NCBI GenBank assembly: GCA_937901285.1
Contig: CALCHI010000375.1
Location: 1-32,673 of the forward strand
Source of the DNA: UBA8437 sp003445035
GTDB taxonomy: Bacteria > Planctomycetota > Planctomycetia > Planctomycetales > Planctomycetaceae
DNA length: 32,673 nucleotides
Direction: 5' to 3'
The translations under genes and the position numbers were made by a program. How positions within the stretch are numbered: position 1 is the first letter of the stretch; every line of letters begins with the position of its first letter. Positions 15,603 through 23,591 of the stretch are shown here, piece after piece. The notes under the pieces were generated by a model that was not told where the DNA came from, did not search any database, and saw only the letters and a program-made list of their open reading frames with translations.

Positions 15603-17738
15603 GTGACCGATTCTCCAACAATCGATTCGACCGAGAGACCGACCACGGTGGGTTCGGCTGATCTTGTCCCGGTTGTCGTCTCGTGGCGGAGCTGGTTGGT
15701 GGCCGCCCTGGTCGGGCTGGGACTGTCGCTGATCTTCTGGTGGCCGTTGTATTCGGGTGGTGGCCTGCTGGGTGGGGATATCTACACCTATTTCTTCCCT
15801 CAGAAGGCGTACCTGTCCGAGCGGCTGGCTGCGGGAGAGGTGCCGCTGTGGAACAACCGGGTGGGACACGGTTACCCGGTGGTGGGTGAGAGCCAGACGG
15901 GGTTGTTCTACCCGTTCCACCTGTTGTACGCGGTGCTGGATGTCAGCAGCGCGTACAACGCGGTGCAACTGGGACATTACCTGCTGGCGTTCCTGTTCAC
16001 CTGGCGGTTCGCAAGACAACTGGGCCTGGGTGACGTGGCCGGGTGGCTGGCCGGGCTGGTCTACGTCTACGGTTGGTTCCCGCCCCGAATCGTGCTCGAG
16101 TGGGCGATCCTGGGGGGCACCTGGTTGCCGGCGGCGTTGTGGGTGGCCGAGCGATTCCTGCTGCGGCCCCGCTGTCGGGACCTGGCGATGCTGGCGGTGA
16201 TCCTGGCCGTGCAGATGCTGGCCGGCCACTTTCACCTGGCGTTCATCACACAACTGGTCCTGGCTCTCCACGTTCCGGCGCGGTTGTGGTTTGCGAGGCG
16301 AGGATTGCCCGAGCGATCGACGGCGACGCGTCGGCGGCTGCTGGTGGCATCGGGTGTGACCCTTGGACTGTCGTTTGGACTGGCGGCGGTCCAGTTGCTG
16401 CCGACGTGGGAGTTGAAGCAGAGCAGCCAGAGAGAGAATGTCACCGGTCGGAAATACGATCCCGGTTACGGGCACATGCCGTTCGGGTACTGGAGCCAGG
16501 TGGTGACGCCCTGGCGGTGGTACGAGGCGGGAACCGATCGGGTGTCTCAATACGATGCGGGTCCGGCGAACACCAACCAGGTCGAGGCTCACCTGTATTT
16601 CGGGCTGCCGACGGTCGGGTTGCTGCTGGTGGGATTGCTCGGCTGGTGCGTCGGTCGGCGGACCGATTCGAGGGCGGTTCTGTGGCTGGTGCTGGGGCTG
16701 CTGGCGCTGCTTTACACGCCGGCGTGGCACCTGGACGTGACACGGCATCTGCCGGGGTTCGGCTTCTTCACCGGGCCGGGCCGGTACAGCATTGTCACGG
16801 CGCTGGCGGCGGCGGTGTTGGCCGGAGTGGCCTGGCAGTGGCTGATGGCCCGTCCGTTGCTGGTGCGTCGGGGCGGCCTGGGACTGCTGCTGGCCGCGGT
16901 GTTCTTTCCACTGTTGACCTGGGACCTGTGGCAGGTCGGTCGCGCGCAAACCTACGCGGTGTTTCTGGAGACATCGTTGATCGATCGGGTCGACCAGAGT
17001 CCGGTGGCGGGACGCCTGAAACAGATACAGGGCCGAGATGGACGTCCGGTCCGGTTGTTCTGCGACTACCAGAACCTGCCGACCCTGATGGGAGTCGCAT
17101 CGACGCCGGTCTACCTGGGCCTGGGGCCGGCCGAGTATTTTGACGAGTCGTTGGTGATGCCGGGTCCGTTGCCGTTCGGGGTCGACGCCACGCCCGAGCA
17201 GGTGGGCTGGCTACAGCGGGCCGGGGTGACTCACCTGCTGTCCCGCAGGCCGTTGAATGCATCGGCGTGGTCGGCACGGCTGGTGCAGACGACCACCGAC
17301 GGGGCGTTTCTGCAGATGGCCTACGAGGGCGGGCGAGAACCACTGGATTTCTTTCTCTATGAATTGCGGGATTCGCGTGGCCGGTTGGCCTGGCTGGACG
17401 GTGGCGACGAGGCCGGTCGTTCGGCTCGAATCACCGACTACACCGCCAACCGGGTGACCGCACGGGTCGAATCGTCCTCGGGGGGGCGGCTGGTGCTGAC
17501 CGACCTGGACTACCCGGGCTGGGAGGTCCACGTGGACGGCCGGGCTGTCGAGCCGATACGGATCGAGAAGATGTATCGCGGTGTCGAGGTGCCGGCAGGG
17601 TCACACGAGATCACCTGGGTCTACCGACCGGCGTCGGTGACGATCGGGGCGGTTGTCAGCTTCGTGTCGTTGTTGTTGCTCGTCGTGGCGTGTCTTGTCG
17701 GTCGGCGACGATTCGAGCTAGGTTGGGGCGAGGCCTGA
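15603..17738 (+). CDS. YfhO-like polytopic membrane protein, GT-C-like
   Basis: A 711-aa protein; I chose GTG at 15603 because earlier starts overlap the DUF3604 gene. Membrane segment one is WLVAALVGLGLSLIFWW. The next loop has GGDIYTYFFPQKAYLSERLA, then GEVPLWNNRVGHGYPVVGES and GLFYPFHLLYAV, the pattern of the YfhO family ('D...q..P......G..PLWNp....G.P..a..q.g..YP...l'). About eleven further hydrophobic segments follow. The C-terminal soluble part contains LVLTDLDYPGWEVHVDG and HEITWVYRP, followed by a last membrane segment and a basic tail, also typical of the family. YfhO is linked to lipoteichoic acid glycosylation in Firmicutes; in a Gram-negative the acceptor must differ. It is third in the block, 34 bp after DUF3604, and shares its general architecture with the first gene. 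Confidence 0.82.
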   Translation: MTDSPTIDSTERPTTVGSADLVPVVVSWRSWLVAALVGLGLSLIFWWPLYSGGGLLGGDIYTYFFPQKAYLSERLAAGEVPLWNNRVGHGYPVVGESQTGLFYPFHLLYAVLDVSSAYNAVQLGHYLLAFLFTWRFARQLGLGDVAGWLAGLVYVYGWFPPRIVLEWAILGGTWLPAALWVAERFLLRPRCRDLAMLAVILAVQMLAGHFHLAFITQLVLALHVPARLWFARRGLPERSTATRRRLLVASGVTLGLSFGLAAVQLLPTWELKQSSQRENVTGRKYDPGYGHMPFGYWSQVVTPWRWYEAGTDRVSQYDAGPANTNQVEAHLYFGLPTVGLLLVGLLGWCVGRRTDSRAVLWLVLGLLALLYTPAWHLDVTRHLPGFGFFTGPGRYSIVTALAAAVLAGVAWQWLMARPLLVRRGGLGLLLAAVFFPLLTWDLWQVGRAQTYAVFLETSLIDRVDQSPVAGRLKQIQGRDGRPVRLFCDYQNLPTLMGVASTPVYLGLGPAEYFDESLVMPGPLPFGVDATPEQVGWLQRAGVTHLLSRRPLNASAWSARLVQTTTDGAFLQMAYEGGREPLDFFLYELRDSRGRLAWLDGGDEAGRSARITDYTANRVTARVESSSGGRLVLTDLDYPGWEVHVDGRAVEPIRIEKMYRGVEVPAGSHEITWVYRPASVTIGAVVSFVSLLLLVVACLVGRRRFELGWGEA

Positions 17739-17763
17739 GTCTCCGCGAGAGAGGTACGAGCGG

Positions 17764-18849
17764 TTGTTGAAATCGATCCTGTTTCTGCCCGACGGTTACT
17801 TCTACGGCATGCTGGCCTGGCTGGCCGTGGGGGTGGTGGCGGTGGTGCTGCTGGTGAAGCTGCGTCGTGGCGGGACGGCGCGCCGCAGGAAGTGGATCCA
17901 CGCGGGACTGTCGCTGTGGATCGTGCTGGTCGCCCTGACCGGTGTCGAGCTGTACTTCGCGGTGGTCCACGACACGACCGACAGCTTCAGCATGACCAAC
18001 GTGTCGAAGAAGTGGTTCGCGATGCATGTCGAACCGTATCAGCGTGGTTTGAAGCTGGGACCGCAGCGGGGCATCCTGTACCGCGAAGATCACGACCTGC
18101 CGGTCGACCGGTCGGACGAGGATTGTGAGCACGTGGTGTTCGTCGGAGACAGTTTCACGTTCGGTCACGGTGTGAAACGGACCAGTGACCGGTTCAGCAA
18201 CCGGCTGGCTGGTTCGCTCGAGATCGATCATCCCGGTCGCTACAGCATCACCAACCTCTCCAATGCCGGTGTCGACCTGCACTGGGTCGAGCGATTGCTG
18301 GAGGAGTTGTTCGCCGGAAAGTTGCCGGTTGACCGGGTGGTGTATGTGGTCTGCCTGAATGACATCGAGACGTTCCATCCCCGGCACAAGACGTACTACG
18401 TCGACCTGCAACAGCACGCCCCGGGGTTTGTTCTCTGGAAGCACACGTACTTCTTCAACCTGATGTACTTCCGGCTGAGGCAGTTCACCGTGTCGGACTT
18501 CCGGGACTACTACCAGTTCGTCCGCGAGTACTACGACGGCGAGCCGTGGCGGTCCATGCAGCGGAAGCTGGACCAGGTCAACCGGTTGTGCCGGTCCCAC
18601 GGGGCGAAGCTCGAGGTGGTGGTATTTCCTTTCCTGCACAACCTGGGCCCGGACTACCCGTTCCGCGACGTGCACGGCCAGTGGGCCGAATGGGGCACCG
18701 GAAGCGACGTTCGGGTCCTGGATCTGCTCGAGACACTCGAGCCGCACGCGGCCGCGGGCCTGACGGTCAACCGCTATGACGCCCATCCCAACGAGCGGGC
18801 CCACGCCCTGGCGGCCGAAGCGCTGCGGACCGGCCTGTTCACCGACTAG
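17764..18849 (+). CDS. Membrane-anchored SGNH/GDSL hydrolase-like protein
   Basis: A 361-aa protein with a TTG start preceded by a GAGAGAGG purine tract. Two membrane segments lie at about residues 15-33 and 46-68. The SGNH domain begins with VVFVGDSFTFGHG, where Ser130 is the predicted nucleophile. Block III VCLNDIE carries the conserved Asn, and the end NRYDAHPNERAH holds the Asp339/His341 of block V. All catalytic positions are therefore present. SGNH domains of this membrane-bound sort remove or transfer acyl groups on surface polysaccharides, which suits the two GT-C-like proteins upstream; the actual substrate is unknown. It is the last gene of the block, 25 bp after the YfhO-like gene. 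Its TAG stop overlaps the TAG stop of the convergent Gfo/Idh/MocA gene by two bases in a CTAG palindrome. Confidence 0.85.
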   Translation: MLKSILFLPDGYFYGMLAWLAVGVVAVVLLVKLRRGGTARRRKWIHAGLSLWIVLVALTGVELYFAVVHDTTDSFSMTNVSKKWFAMHVEPYQRGLKLGPQRGILYREDHDLPVDRSDEDCEHVVFVGDSFTFGHGVKRTSDRFSNRLAGSLEIDHPGRYSITNLSNAGVDLHWVERLLEELFAGKLPVDRVVYVVCLNDIETFHPRHKTYYVDLQQHAPGFVLWKHTYFFNLMYFRLRQFTVSDFRDYYQFVREYYDGEPWRSMQRKLDQVNRLCRSHGAKLEVVVFPFLHNLGPDYPFRDVHGQWAEWGTGSDVRVLDLLETLEPHAAAGLTVNRYDAHPNERAHALAAEALRTGLFTD

Positions 18850-19877
18850 TCGGCCAGGGGCAGATCGACGGCTTGACCGGATTCGGCACTGCGGGCGACC
18901 GCCTCGGTGAATTCCATGTACTTCACACCGGTGGCGAAGTCAGTCAGGCGGATCGACTCGGTGCCACGGATCGCTCCGATGAACTCGTCCTCGACTCTCC
19001 AGTCACCCTGCTGGTCTGCGGGGATCTCGGGTTCGTGCAACGATTCGTCTCCGGCACGTCCGATTTCCAGGGTGTCGTTGCCGAGGTCGACCTTGATGGT
19101 GCCCTCGCTGCCGTAGAGGTGCAGGTGAAACCCGGGGCCGAACAGGGCGATGCCGCTGAGATGATACAGCCCGCGGGCTCCTCCCTCGATCTCGGTCACC
19201 GCCTGCACGCTGTCGGGGATCGTCGCCGGGCCGTCGGGTCGTTCGGGTCCGAAGGTCTCGACCTGGGCGAAGACCCGGGTCGGATCCGGCGTCCATCTCA
19301 GTGTCGCCTCGTGAAGGATGCCCATCGCCAGCACGTTGAAGCCGCTGATCTCGCGGTCCTGCCGCCAGTGCAGCGGTGCCTGGACGTCCTGAAACTGATC
19401 ATTGGCCCCGATCACCACCAGCTCGCGCAAGTTGCCCAGGAACCCGTCGTCGATCAGCTCGCGGACGTAATCGGTACAGAAGAAGGCGAACGGGCTGGGC
19501 ACGATCTGGGTGATCAGTTCGGGGCGGGCCTGTGAGGCGGCCAGCATCTGTCTCGCCTCGGATGCCGTGCGGGCCATCCGGGCCTCGGTCATCACGTGCT
19601 TGCCGGCTTCGAGTGCCGCACAGGTCACCTCGCAGTGCATGTTCGGCCAGGTGCCGATCATCACCGCGTCGATCTGGTCATCGGCGACCAAATCCTGCCA
19701 GCTGTCGTAGGCCCGCGGGATGCCGAACTCGGCCGCGGCCCGCTCGGAGGATTCTCGCGACCGGTTGACCACTCCGACCAGTTCGACGCCGTCGTTGGCG
19801 CGGAATCCCGGAACATGTCTCAGTCGCGTGTTGGCTCCGGCACCGACCATGCCGATGCGAATGGTGTCGGTGGACAT
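18846..19877 (-). CDS. Gfo/Idh/MocA-family oxidoreductase with altered EKP motif
   Basis: A 343-aa protein from the ATG at 19877, supported by CAGGAG at about 8 bases upstream. The open frame runs on to 20873, but that part is antisense to lpxB and is rejected. The Rossmann start IRIGMVGAGANTRLRHVPGF and the later VMIGTWPNMHCEVTCAALEAGKHV are typical. The following motif reads TEARMARTASEAR where most members have the Glu-Lys-Pro motif, so the Lys that contacts NAD(P) and substrate is replaced. The C-terminal domain has GLYHLSGIALFGPGFHLHLYGSEGTIKVD, normal for the family. Members oxidise or reduce sugars and cyclitols with NAD(P); planctomycetes encode many of them. Its role here is undefined. 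It stands 113 bp after lpxB on the same strand, with its own -10 candidate. Confidence 0.85.
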   Translation of the reverse strand: MSTDTIRIGMVGAGANTRLRHVPGFRANDGVELVGVVNRSRESSERAAAEFGIPRAYDSWQDLVADDQIDAVMIGTWPNMHCEVTCAALEAGKHVMTEARMARTASEARQMLAASQARPELITQIVPSPFAFFCTDYVRELIDDGFLGNLRELVVIGANDQFQDVQAPLHWRQDREISGFNVLAMGILHEATLRWTPDPTRVFAQVETFGPERPDGPATIPDSVQAVTEIEGGARGLYHLSGIALFGPGFHLHLYGSEGTIKVDLGNDTLEIGRAGDESLHEPEIPADQQGDWRVEDEFIGAIRGTESIRLTDFATGVKYMEFTEAVARSAESGQAVDLPLAD

Positions 19878-19917
19878 GCTGGGGACTCCTGGTGAGCGGT
19901 TGACGCCGTGGGCCGCG

Positions 19918-19923
19918 ATTCTA
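19918..19923 (-). promoter_or_regulatory. Candidate -10 box (TAGAAT) of the Gfo/Idh/MocA gene
   Basis: On the minus strand TAGAAT matches five of six consensus bases and lies 40 bases before the ATG at 19877. The -35 region overlaps the inverted repeat at 19933-19953 rather than showing a TTGACA-like box. Confidence 0.35.
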
Positions 19924-19932
19924 ACGGCGGGG

Positions 19933-19953
19933 TGGTTGGTGCGAAACCAACCA
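19933..19953. promoter_or_regulatory. 8-bp inverted repeat between lpxB and the Gfo/Idh/MocA gene
   Basis: TGGTTGGT (19933-19940) and ACCAACCA (19946-19953) are perfect arms around a 5-base spacer. It sits at the expected -35 position of the downstream gene and 38 bases after the lpxB stop. There is no T-run on either strand, so an operator is as likely as a weak terminator. Confidence 0.4.
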
Positions 19954-19990
19954 TCGGCTGGCCCGGTCGCGATGATTGCCGGGCGTGCCC

Positions 19991-21178
19991 TCAGGCCGCG
20001 CGGGCCAATCGGGGGGCCGACATTCGCTCCAGGATCACCTCGGCGGCGCGTCCGCTGGCACCGCTGGCACCGATCGACGCGTTCAATGCGACCATGCGGT
20101 CGATCACCGCCTCGCGGGTGGCCGGATGGGTGATCCAGTTGTCGAGGATCCCGGTGACCGGTTCGATCCAGGGATCGACGGCCCCCGAAAAGGGAAACTC
20201 GGGCATCAACTCGTCGTCGATCAGCAGGTTGGGCAGGGACATGTAGCGGCAGGAAACCAGTCGCCTGGCCAGGAACTCGGTCAATCGCGTTCCCCGGTAG
20301 ACGACCACGGCGGGGGTCTGGCGGGCCAGCAGTTCGAGGCTGACCGAGCCGGAGACCATCAGGCAGCAATCGGCGGCCTCGATGATCTCCGATGTCCGTC
20401 CCACATGGAACTCGAGCCGCCCGGCTCCACCGGCCGCCTGTTGATCTTCCAGGAACCGCGCCTCGCAATGTCGTCGGTGGGTGGACTTGTAGTTGGCGAC
20501 CAGGAACCGTGCCGAGGGGTGTGTTCGGGCCAGTTGCCGGGTCACCGCCTGCAACAGGGGCCAGTTGAGGGTGACTTCGTGGGTCCGTGATCCGGGCAGC
20601 ACCGCCACCGTCGGACCGGTTCCGTTCCGGCACGTCGCGAGGAACTGGTCGTCCAGGGGTTGCTTGGCCACCTCGTCGAAGAACGGGTGACCGACATAGT
20701 CGGCCGAAACGCCGCGGCGGGCGTACCAGTCGTGTTCGAATGGCAGTCCGCACAGGACGTGGTCGACGAATCGCCGGACTTTCTTGATCCGCCACGGCGC
20801 CCAGGCCCACAGTTGGGGTGGGAGGTAATAGAAGACGGGGATCCCCGCGGCACGGGCCTTGCGGGCGATCCACCAGTTGAAGCCGGGGAAATCGACCAGC
20901 ACCACCGCATCGGGCGGGTTGCTGCGGAAGATTGCCTCGGCCCGCTTCACCAGGCGATAGAAGCGACCGAGCATCGGAAGGACCCGTGTGAAACCCATCA
21001 CCGCCAACTCGGTCAGTGGATAGACCAGTTCGCCGCCGGATTCCTCGATCAGCGGCTGCATCGTTGGCCCGCCAAATCCGGTGGCGACGATGTCCGGCCG
21101 CCGCGCCCGCATTTCCCGGATCAGTCCCGCGGCGTGTTCGTCACCGCTGGGTTCACCAACTGAAAAGAAGATCCGCAT
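19991..21178 (-). CDS. lpxB: Lipid-A-disaccharide synthase
   Basis: A 395-aa protein from the ATG at 21178. The N-terminus MRIFFSVGEPSGDEHAAGLI is the classic LpxB start, so the longer frame to 21241 is rejected. Other family marks are VATGFGGPTMQP, LAVMGFTRVLP, VVLVDFPGFNWWIA, YYLPPQLWAWAPWRIKKVRRFVDHVLCGLPFE, YVGHPFFDE and VAVLPGSRTHEV. LpxB joins UDP-2,3-diacylglucosamine and lipid X to lipid A disaccharide phosphate at the inner membrane (family GT19). Its presence with lptE shows that this organism makes and exports lipid A. The rest of the lpx genes are not in the window. A TTGACG/TAAGGT pair lies upstream (21240-21269) and gives a leader of about 55 nt with AGGGA 11 bases before the ATG. 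Confidence 0.95.
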   Translation of the reverse strand: MRIFFSVGEPSGDEHAAGLIREMRARRPDIVATGFGGPTMQPLIEESGGELVYPLTELAVMGFTRVLPMLGRFYRLVKRAEAIFRSNPPDAVVLVDFPGFNWWIARKARAAGIPVFYYLPPQLWAWAPWRIKKVRRFVDHVLCGLPFEHDWYARRGVSADYVGHPFFDEVAKQPLDDQFLATCRNGTGPTVAVLPGSRTHEVTLNWPLLQAVTRQLARTHPSARFLVANYKSTHRRHCEARFLEDQQAAGGAGRLEFHVGRTSEIIEAADCCLMVSGSVSLELLARQTPAVVVYRGTRLTEFLARRLVSCRYMSLPNLLIDDELMPEFPFSGAVDPWIEPVTGILDNWITHPATREAVIDRMVALNASIGASGASGRAAEVILERMSAPRLARAA

Positions 21179-21239
21179 CCGCAGCGTCCCTGCCGGCTGG
21201 ATTGAGTTGTCGCCCGGCGGTGTTGCCCGGGCGGCGGGC

Positions 21240-21269
21240 ACCTTAGGCGGGCCGGGCGGCGAGCGTCAA
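21240..21269 (-). promoter_or_regulatory. Candidate promoter of lpxB
   Basis: Minus-strand TTGACG (21264-21269, five of six) and TAAGGT (21240-21245, three of six) are spaced by 18 bases in the 120-bp gap between trkH and lpxB. Confidence 0.35.
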
Positions 21270-21298
21270 GACGGACCGGGTTCGGGGGGGGTGGGCGG

Positions 21299-22876
21299 TC
21301 ACCGAGACCGCCAGAATGAGGGAATGAACAGCACGAGGATGGCGAACAGTTCGAGTCGGCCGAGCAGCATCAGGACCGAGAGCAGGATTTTTGACTGGGG
21401 GGCGAGGAAGGCGTAGTTCTGGGTCGGACCGAAAACGCCCAAGCCGGGACCGATGTTGTTGAGTGTCGCGGCCACGGCACTGGCGGTGTCCATCAGCCGA
21501 TCCGATTCTTGTCCCTGCCACGGGCCGCCGGGCTGGATCACCAGCAGCAGCATCCAGCTGACGATGAAGATCAACAGCACCAGGCAGAAGTAGACGACCA
21601 CCTGGTGTCGCTGGGCCTTGTCGATCGTCGTTCCGGAAAGTCTCAACGGACGCACCACGTTGGGCCGGAAAGCCTGTTCGATCTCCAGGCGTACGATCTT
21701 GGCGAACAGGATGAAGCGGACGACCTTCAGTCCGCCTCCGGTCGAGCCGGCACAGCCGCCGACGAACATCAGCAACAGCAGCAGGCCCCGTGAGAAATCG
21801 TTCCAGGTGTCGAAGTCGGCGGTGGCGAACCCGGTGGTGGTCATGATCGCCGTGGCCTGGAAGGCGGCTTCGCGAAGCGAGGTCAGCGGCGAGGTGTCGC
21901 CGTTGCTGAAATGAACCACCGCCGCGAGGCCGAGTGTCGAAGCGGCCAGCACCGCCAGGTAGACACGGAACTCGGTGTCGCGGAAAAATGTCCGCCAGAG
22001 TTTTCGTTGCGACAGGGCGAGGTGGTACAGCGAGAAGTTGGTTCCGGCCGCGATCATGAAAATCACGATTGTCCCATCGATCCACCAGCTGCCGAAGCCG
22101 CCCACGCTGTCGTTGCGGGTGCTGAAGCCGCCGGTGGCCATGGTGCCGAAGGTGTGGCACAGCGAATCGAAGAGGCTCATGCCCTCGATGATCAGCACCA
22201 CCGCCAAGAGCAGGCTGATCGTGACGTAGATCGCCCACATCACCATCGCCGCCTGCTGGACCCGCGGCCGGACTGTCTCGGACATCGGCCCGGGCACTTC
22301 GCTCCTGAGCAGTGCCTTGCCGCCGGCTCCCAGCCGACGGAGGATCGCCACGAACAGCACGACGATCCCCATGCCACCGAGCCAGTGGGTGAAACTTCGC
22401 CAGAACAGGATGCAGCGGGGAACGTTCGGAGTTGTCGGGTCGCTGTCGGCCTCGACGTGAGTCAGCACGCTGGCGCCGGTGGTGGTGAATCCCGAGATCG
22501 ATTCGAACACCGCGTCGGCCACTCCGACACGGATCACGATCGGCGTTCCGCCGGGTCCCGCGGTGGTGGTCTCGGTGCCGGAGAGGAGAAAGGGGAGAGC
22601 CCCCAGGCTTCCGGCCAGCACCCATCCCAGTCCGACAATCGCCAGGGCTTCCTTGCGGAGCATCGGGGCATCACGGGCTTTGCGCCCGATCCACGCCAGG
22701 GATCCACCGACCGCCAGGCTGCAGACGATCGATGACAACAGTCCGTAGAAGCCGTCGCTCTCGAAAGTGCCTGTTTGCCCACAGGCCGGAAAGGCCCACG
22801 GCAGGCTGAAGATCATCGAACCGCCGACCAGCGTGGCCAGCAGGCCGAGCATCCGGCACAGCAGCAACCAATTCAT
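21299..22876 (-). CDS. trkH: Trk/Ktr-type potassium transporter subunit TrkH
   Basis: A 525-aa polytopic membrane protein with ATG start (MNWLLLCRMLGLLATLVGG). The four M1-P-M2 repeats are recognisable from their filter regions: GFTTTGASVL, TMATGGFSTRND, TTTGFATADFDTW and NNIGPGLG, each with the conserved filter Gly. GGCAGSTGGGLKVVRFILFAK precedes the fourth repeat and is typical of TrkH. The protein imports K+ across the inner membrane and normally works with a cytosolic RCK-domain TrkA; none is in the window. It lies about 100 bp after the methyltransferase-like gene and has its own promoter candidate. The identification is secure; TrkH versus TrkG or KtrB naming is less so. Confidence 0.95.
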   Translation of the reverse strand: MNWLLLCRMLGLLATLVGGSMIFSLPWAFPACGQTGTFESDGFYGLLSSIVCSLAVGGSLAWIGRKARDAPMLRKEALAIVGLGWVLAGSLGALPFLLSGTETTTAGPGGTPIVIRVGVADAVFESISGFTTTGASVLTHVEADSDPTTPNVPRCILFWRSFTHWLGGMGIVVLFVAILRRLGAGGKALLRSEVPGPMSETVRPRVQQAAMVMWAIYVTISLLLAVVLIIEGMSLFDSLCHTFGTMATGGFSTRNDSVGGFGSWWIDGTIVIFMIAAGTNFSLYHLALSQRKLWRTFFRDTEFRVYLAVLAASTLGLAAVVHFSNGDTSPLTSLREAAFQATAIMTTTGFATADFDTWNDFSRGLLLLLMFVGGCAGSTGGGLKVVRFILFAKIVRLEIEQAFRPNVVRPLRLSGTTIDKAQRHQVVVYFCLVLLIFIVSWMLLLVIQPGGPWQGQESDRLMDTASAVAATLNNIGPGLGVFGPTQNYAFLAPQSKILLSVLMLLGRLELFAILVLFIPSFWRSR

Positions 22877-22934
22877 GCGACGTGACCGCCGAGAGGATCC
22901 GGGAGCGATGACTGGGTAAGACCCGCTGCCGGAA

Positions 22935-22964
22935 ATTGTATCGAGCGGGAGGCGGGTGGCTCAA
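22935..22964 (-). promoter_or_regulatory. Candidate promoter of trkH
   Basis: Minus-strand TTGAGC (22959-22964) and TACAAT (22935-22940, five of six) are 18 bases apart. The start would fall near 22928, about 50 bases before the trkH ATG. Confidence 0.45.
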
Positions 22965-22980
22965 TTGCCATCTCGCCCGG

Positions 22981-23433
22981 CTAGGCCGCTGACAGATCCG
23001 CGGCCGGTGTCTCGGCTGAGACGAACGATCGCCATTCCGATGGTTGTCTTGCCAGCGACGAGATGGTCAGCGACGAGAGCGTCGTTCCTCCCGAGGACCA
23101 GTGGCGGCAGGTGCCGGGGAAGGCCGAGAGAACGTCGGGACGTTCGGCGTTCACCAGTAACAGGGTGCCGCCCGGACCCAGCCGGCCCAGCCACTCGGCG
23201 GCCATGCGGGACAATTCGATCGGTGAACGGTCCTCGGAGTGGGCCAGCACCAGTCGACAGCGACCGGGCTCGGATCGCTCGTCGGAATCCTCGACGACCA
23301 GGCCGAGAAACTCCAGGAGCTCGGTGAACTCGTCACCGGAGGTGGCATCAAGGACGTGATCGCCGGGGACCAGGCCGTAACCAAGTAGCAGCTCACGGAC
23401 TGCCGCTTTGGACAGCGGAGAAGTGGATGTCAC
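22981..23433 (-). CDS. Short, diverged SAM-methyltransferase-like protein
   Basis: A 150-aa protein from GTG at 23433; a TTG at 23484 would add 17 residues. GGAAC lies upstream of the GTG. The part VRELLLGYGLVPGDHVLDATSG resembles motif I of class I methyltransferases ('l.pGd.vlDaTaGnG', as in YtqB-like rRNA methylases), and AAEWLGRLGPGGTLLLVNAE resembles the later 'l..GG.l.iv' strand. Between them only about 50 residues remain, and the second glycine of motif I is replaced (SGDEF), so SAM binding is doubtful. No catalytic motif of a known methylase is visible. A good TTGACC-17-TAGATT promoter lies upstream, supporting expression. It could also be an unrelated fold; confidence in the function is low, confidence that it is a gene is moderate. 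Confidence 0.5.
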   Translation of the reverse strand: MTSTSPLSKAAVRELLLGYGLVPGDHVLDATSGDEFTELLEFLGLVVEDSDERSEPGRCRLVLAHSEDRSPIELSRMAAEWLGRLGPGGTLLLVNAERPDVLSAFPGTCRHWSSGGTTLSSLTISSLARQPSEWRSFVSAETPAADLSAA

Positions 23434-23532
23434 GTTGGCCGTTCCGGAACATGTGGCCGGGAACTGCGAGAGGTGCCGCGGCAAAATGGGGTTTCCGGGA
23501 ATCCGGATCGAGCGAATGCTCGTCGCGCGCGT

Positions 23533-23561
23533 AATCTAGGCGCGGTCCCGACCAAGGTCAA
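23533..23561 (-). promoter_or_regulatory. Promoter of the methyltransferase-like gene
   Basis: Minus-strand TTGACC (23556-23561, five of six) and TAGATT (23533-23538, four of six) are separated by exactly 17 bases. This is the best-matching promoter seen in the window. The transcript would start near 23526; a small CGAGC/GCTCG hairpin (23509-23522) lies in its leader. Confidence 0.55.
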
Positions 23562-23591
23562 CACGGGTTTGGCGAGGGGGGAGCCGCCGGA

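Noticed and set aside
11834..15646. Minus-strand open frames of 571 and 658 codons opposite the DUF2079 and DUF3604 genes
   Set aside because: Both are antisense to genes with recognisable domains; rich in Gln, His, Arg and Pro, as expected of shadows.
19878..20873. N-terminal extension of the Gfo/Idh/MocA frame (332 codons)
   Set aside because: It is antisense-frame or out-of-frame sequence across lpxB, and the true start at 19877 has AGGAG and the family's Rossmann start.
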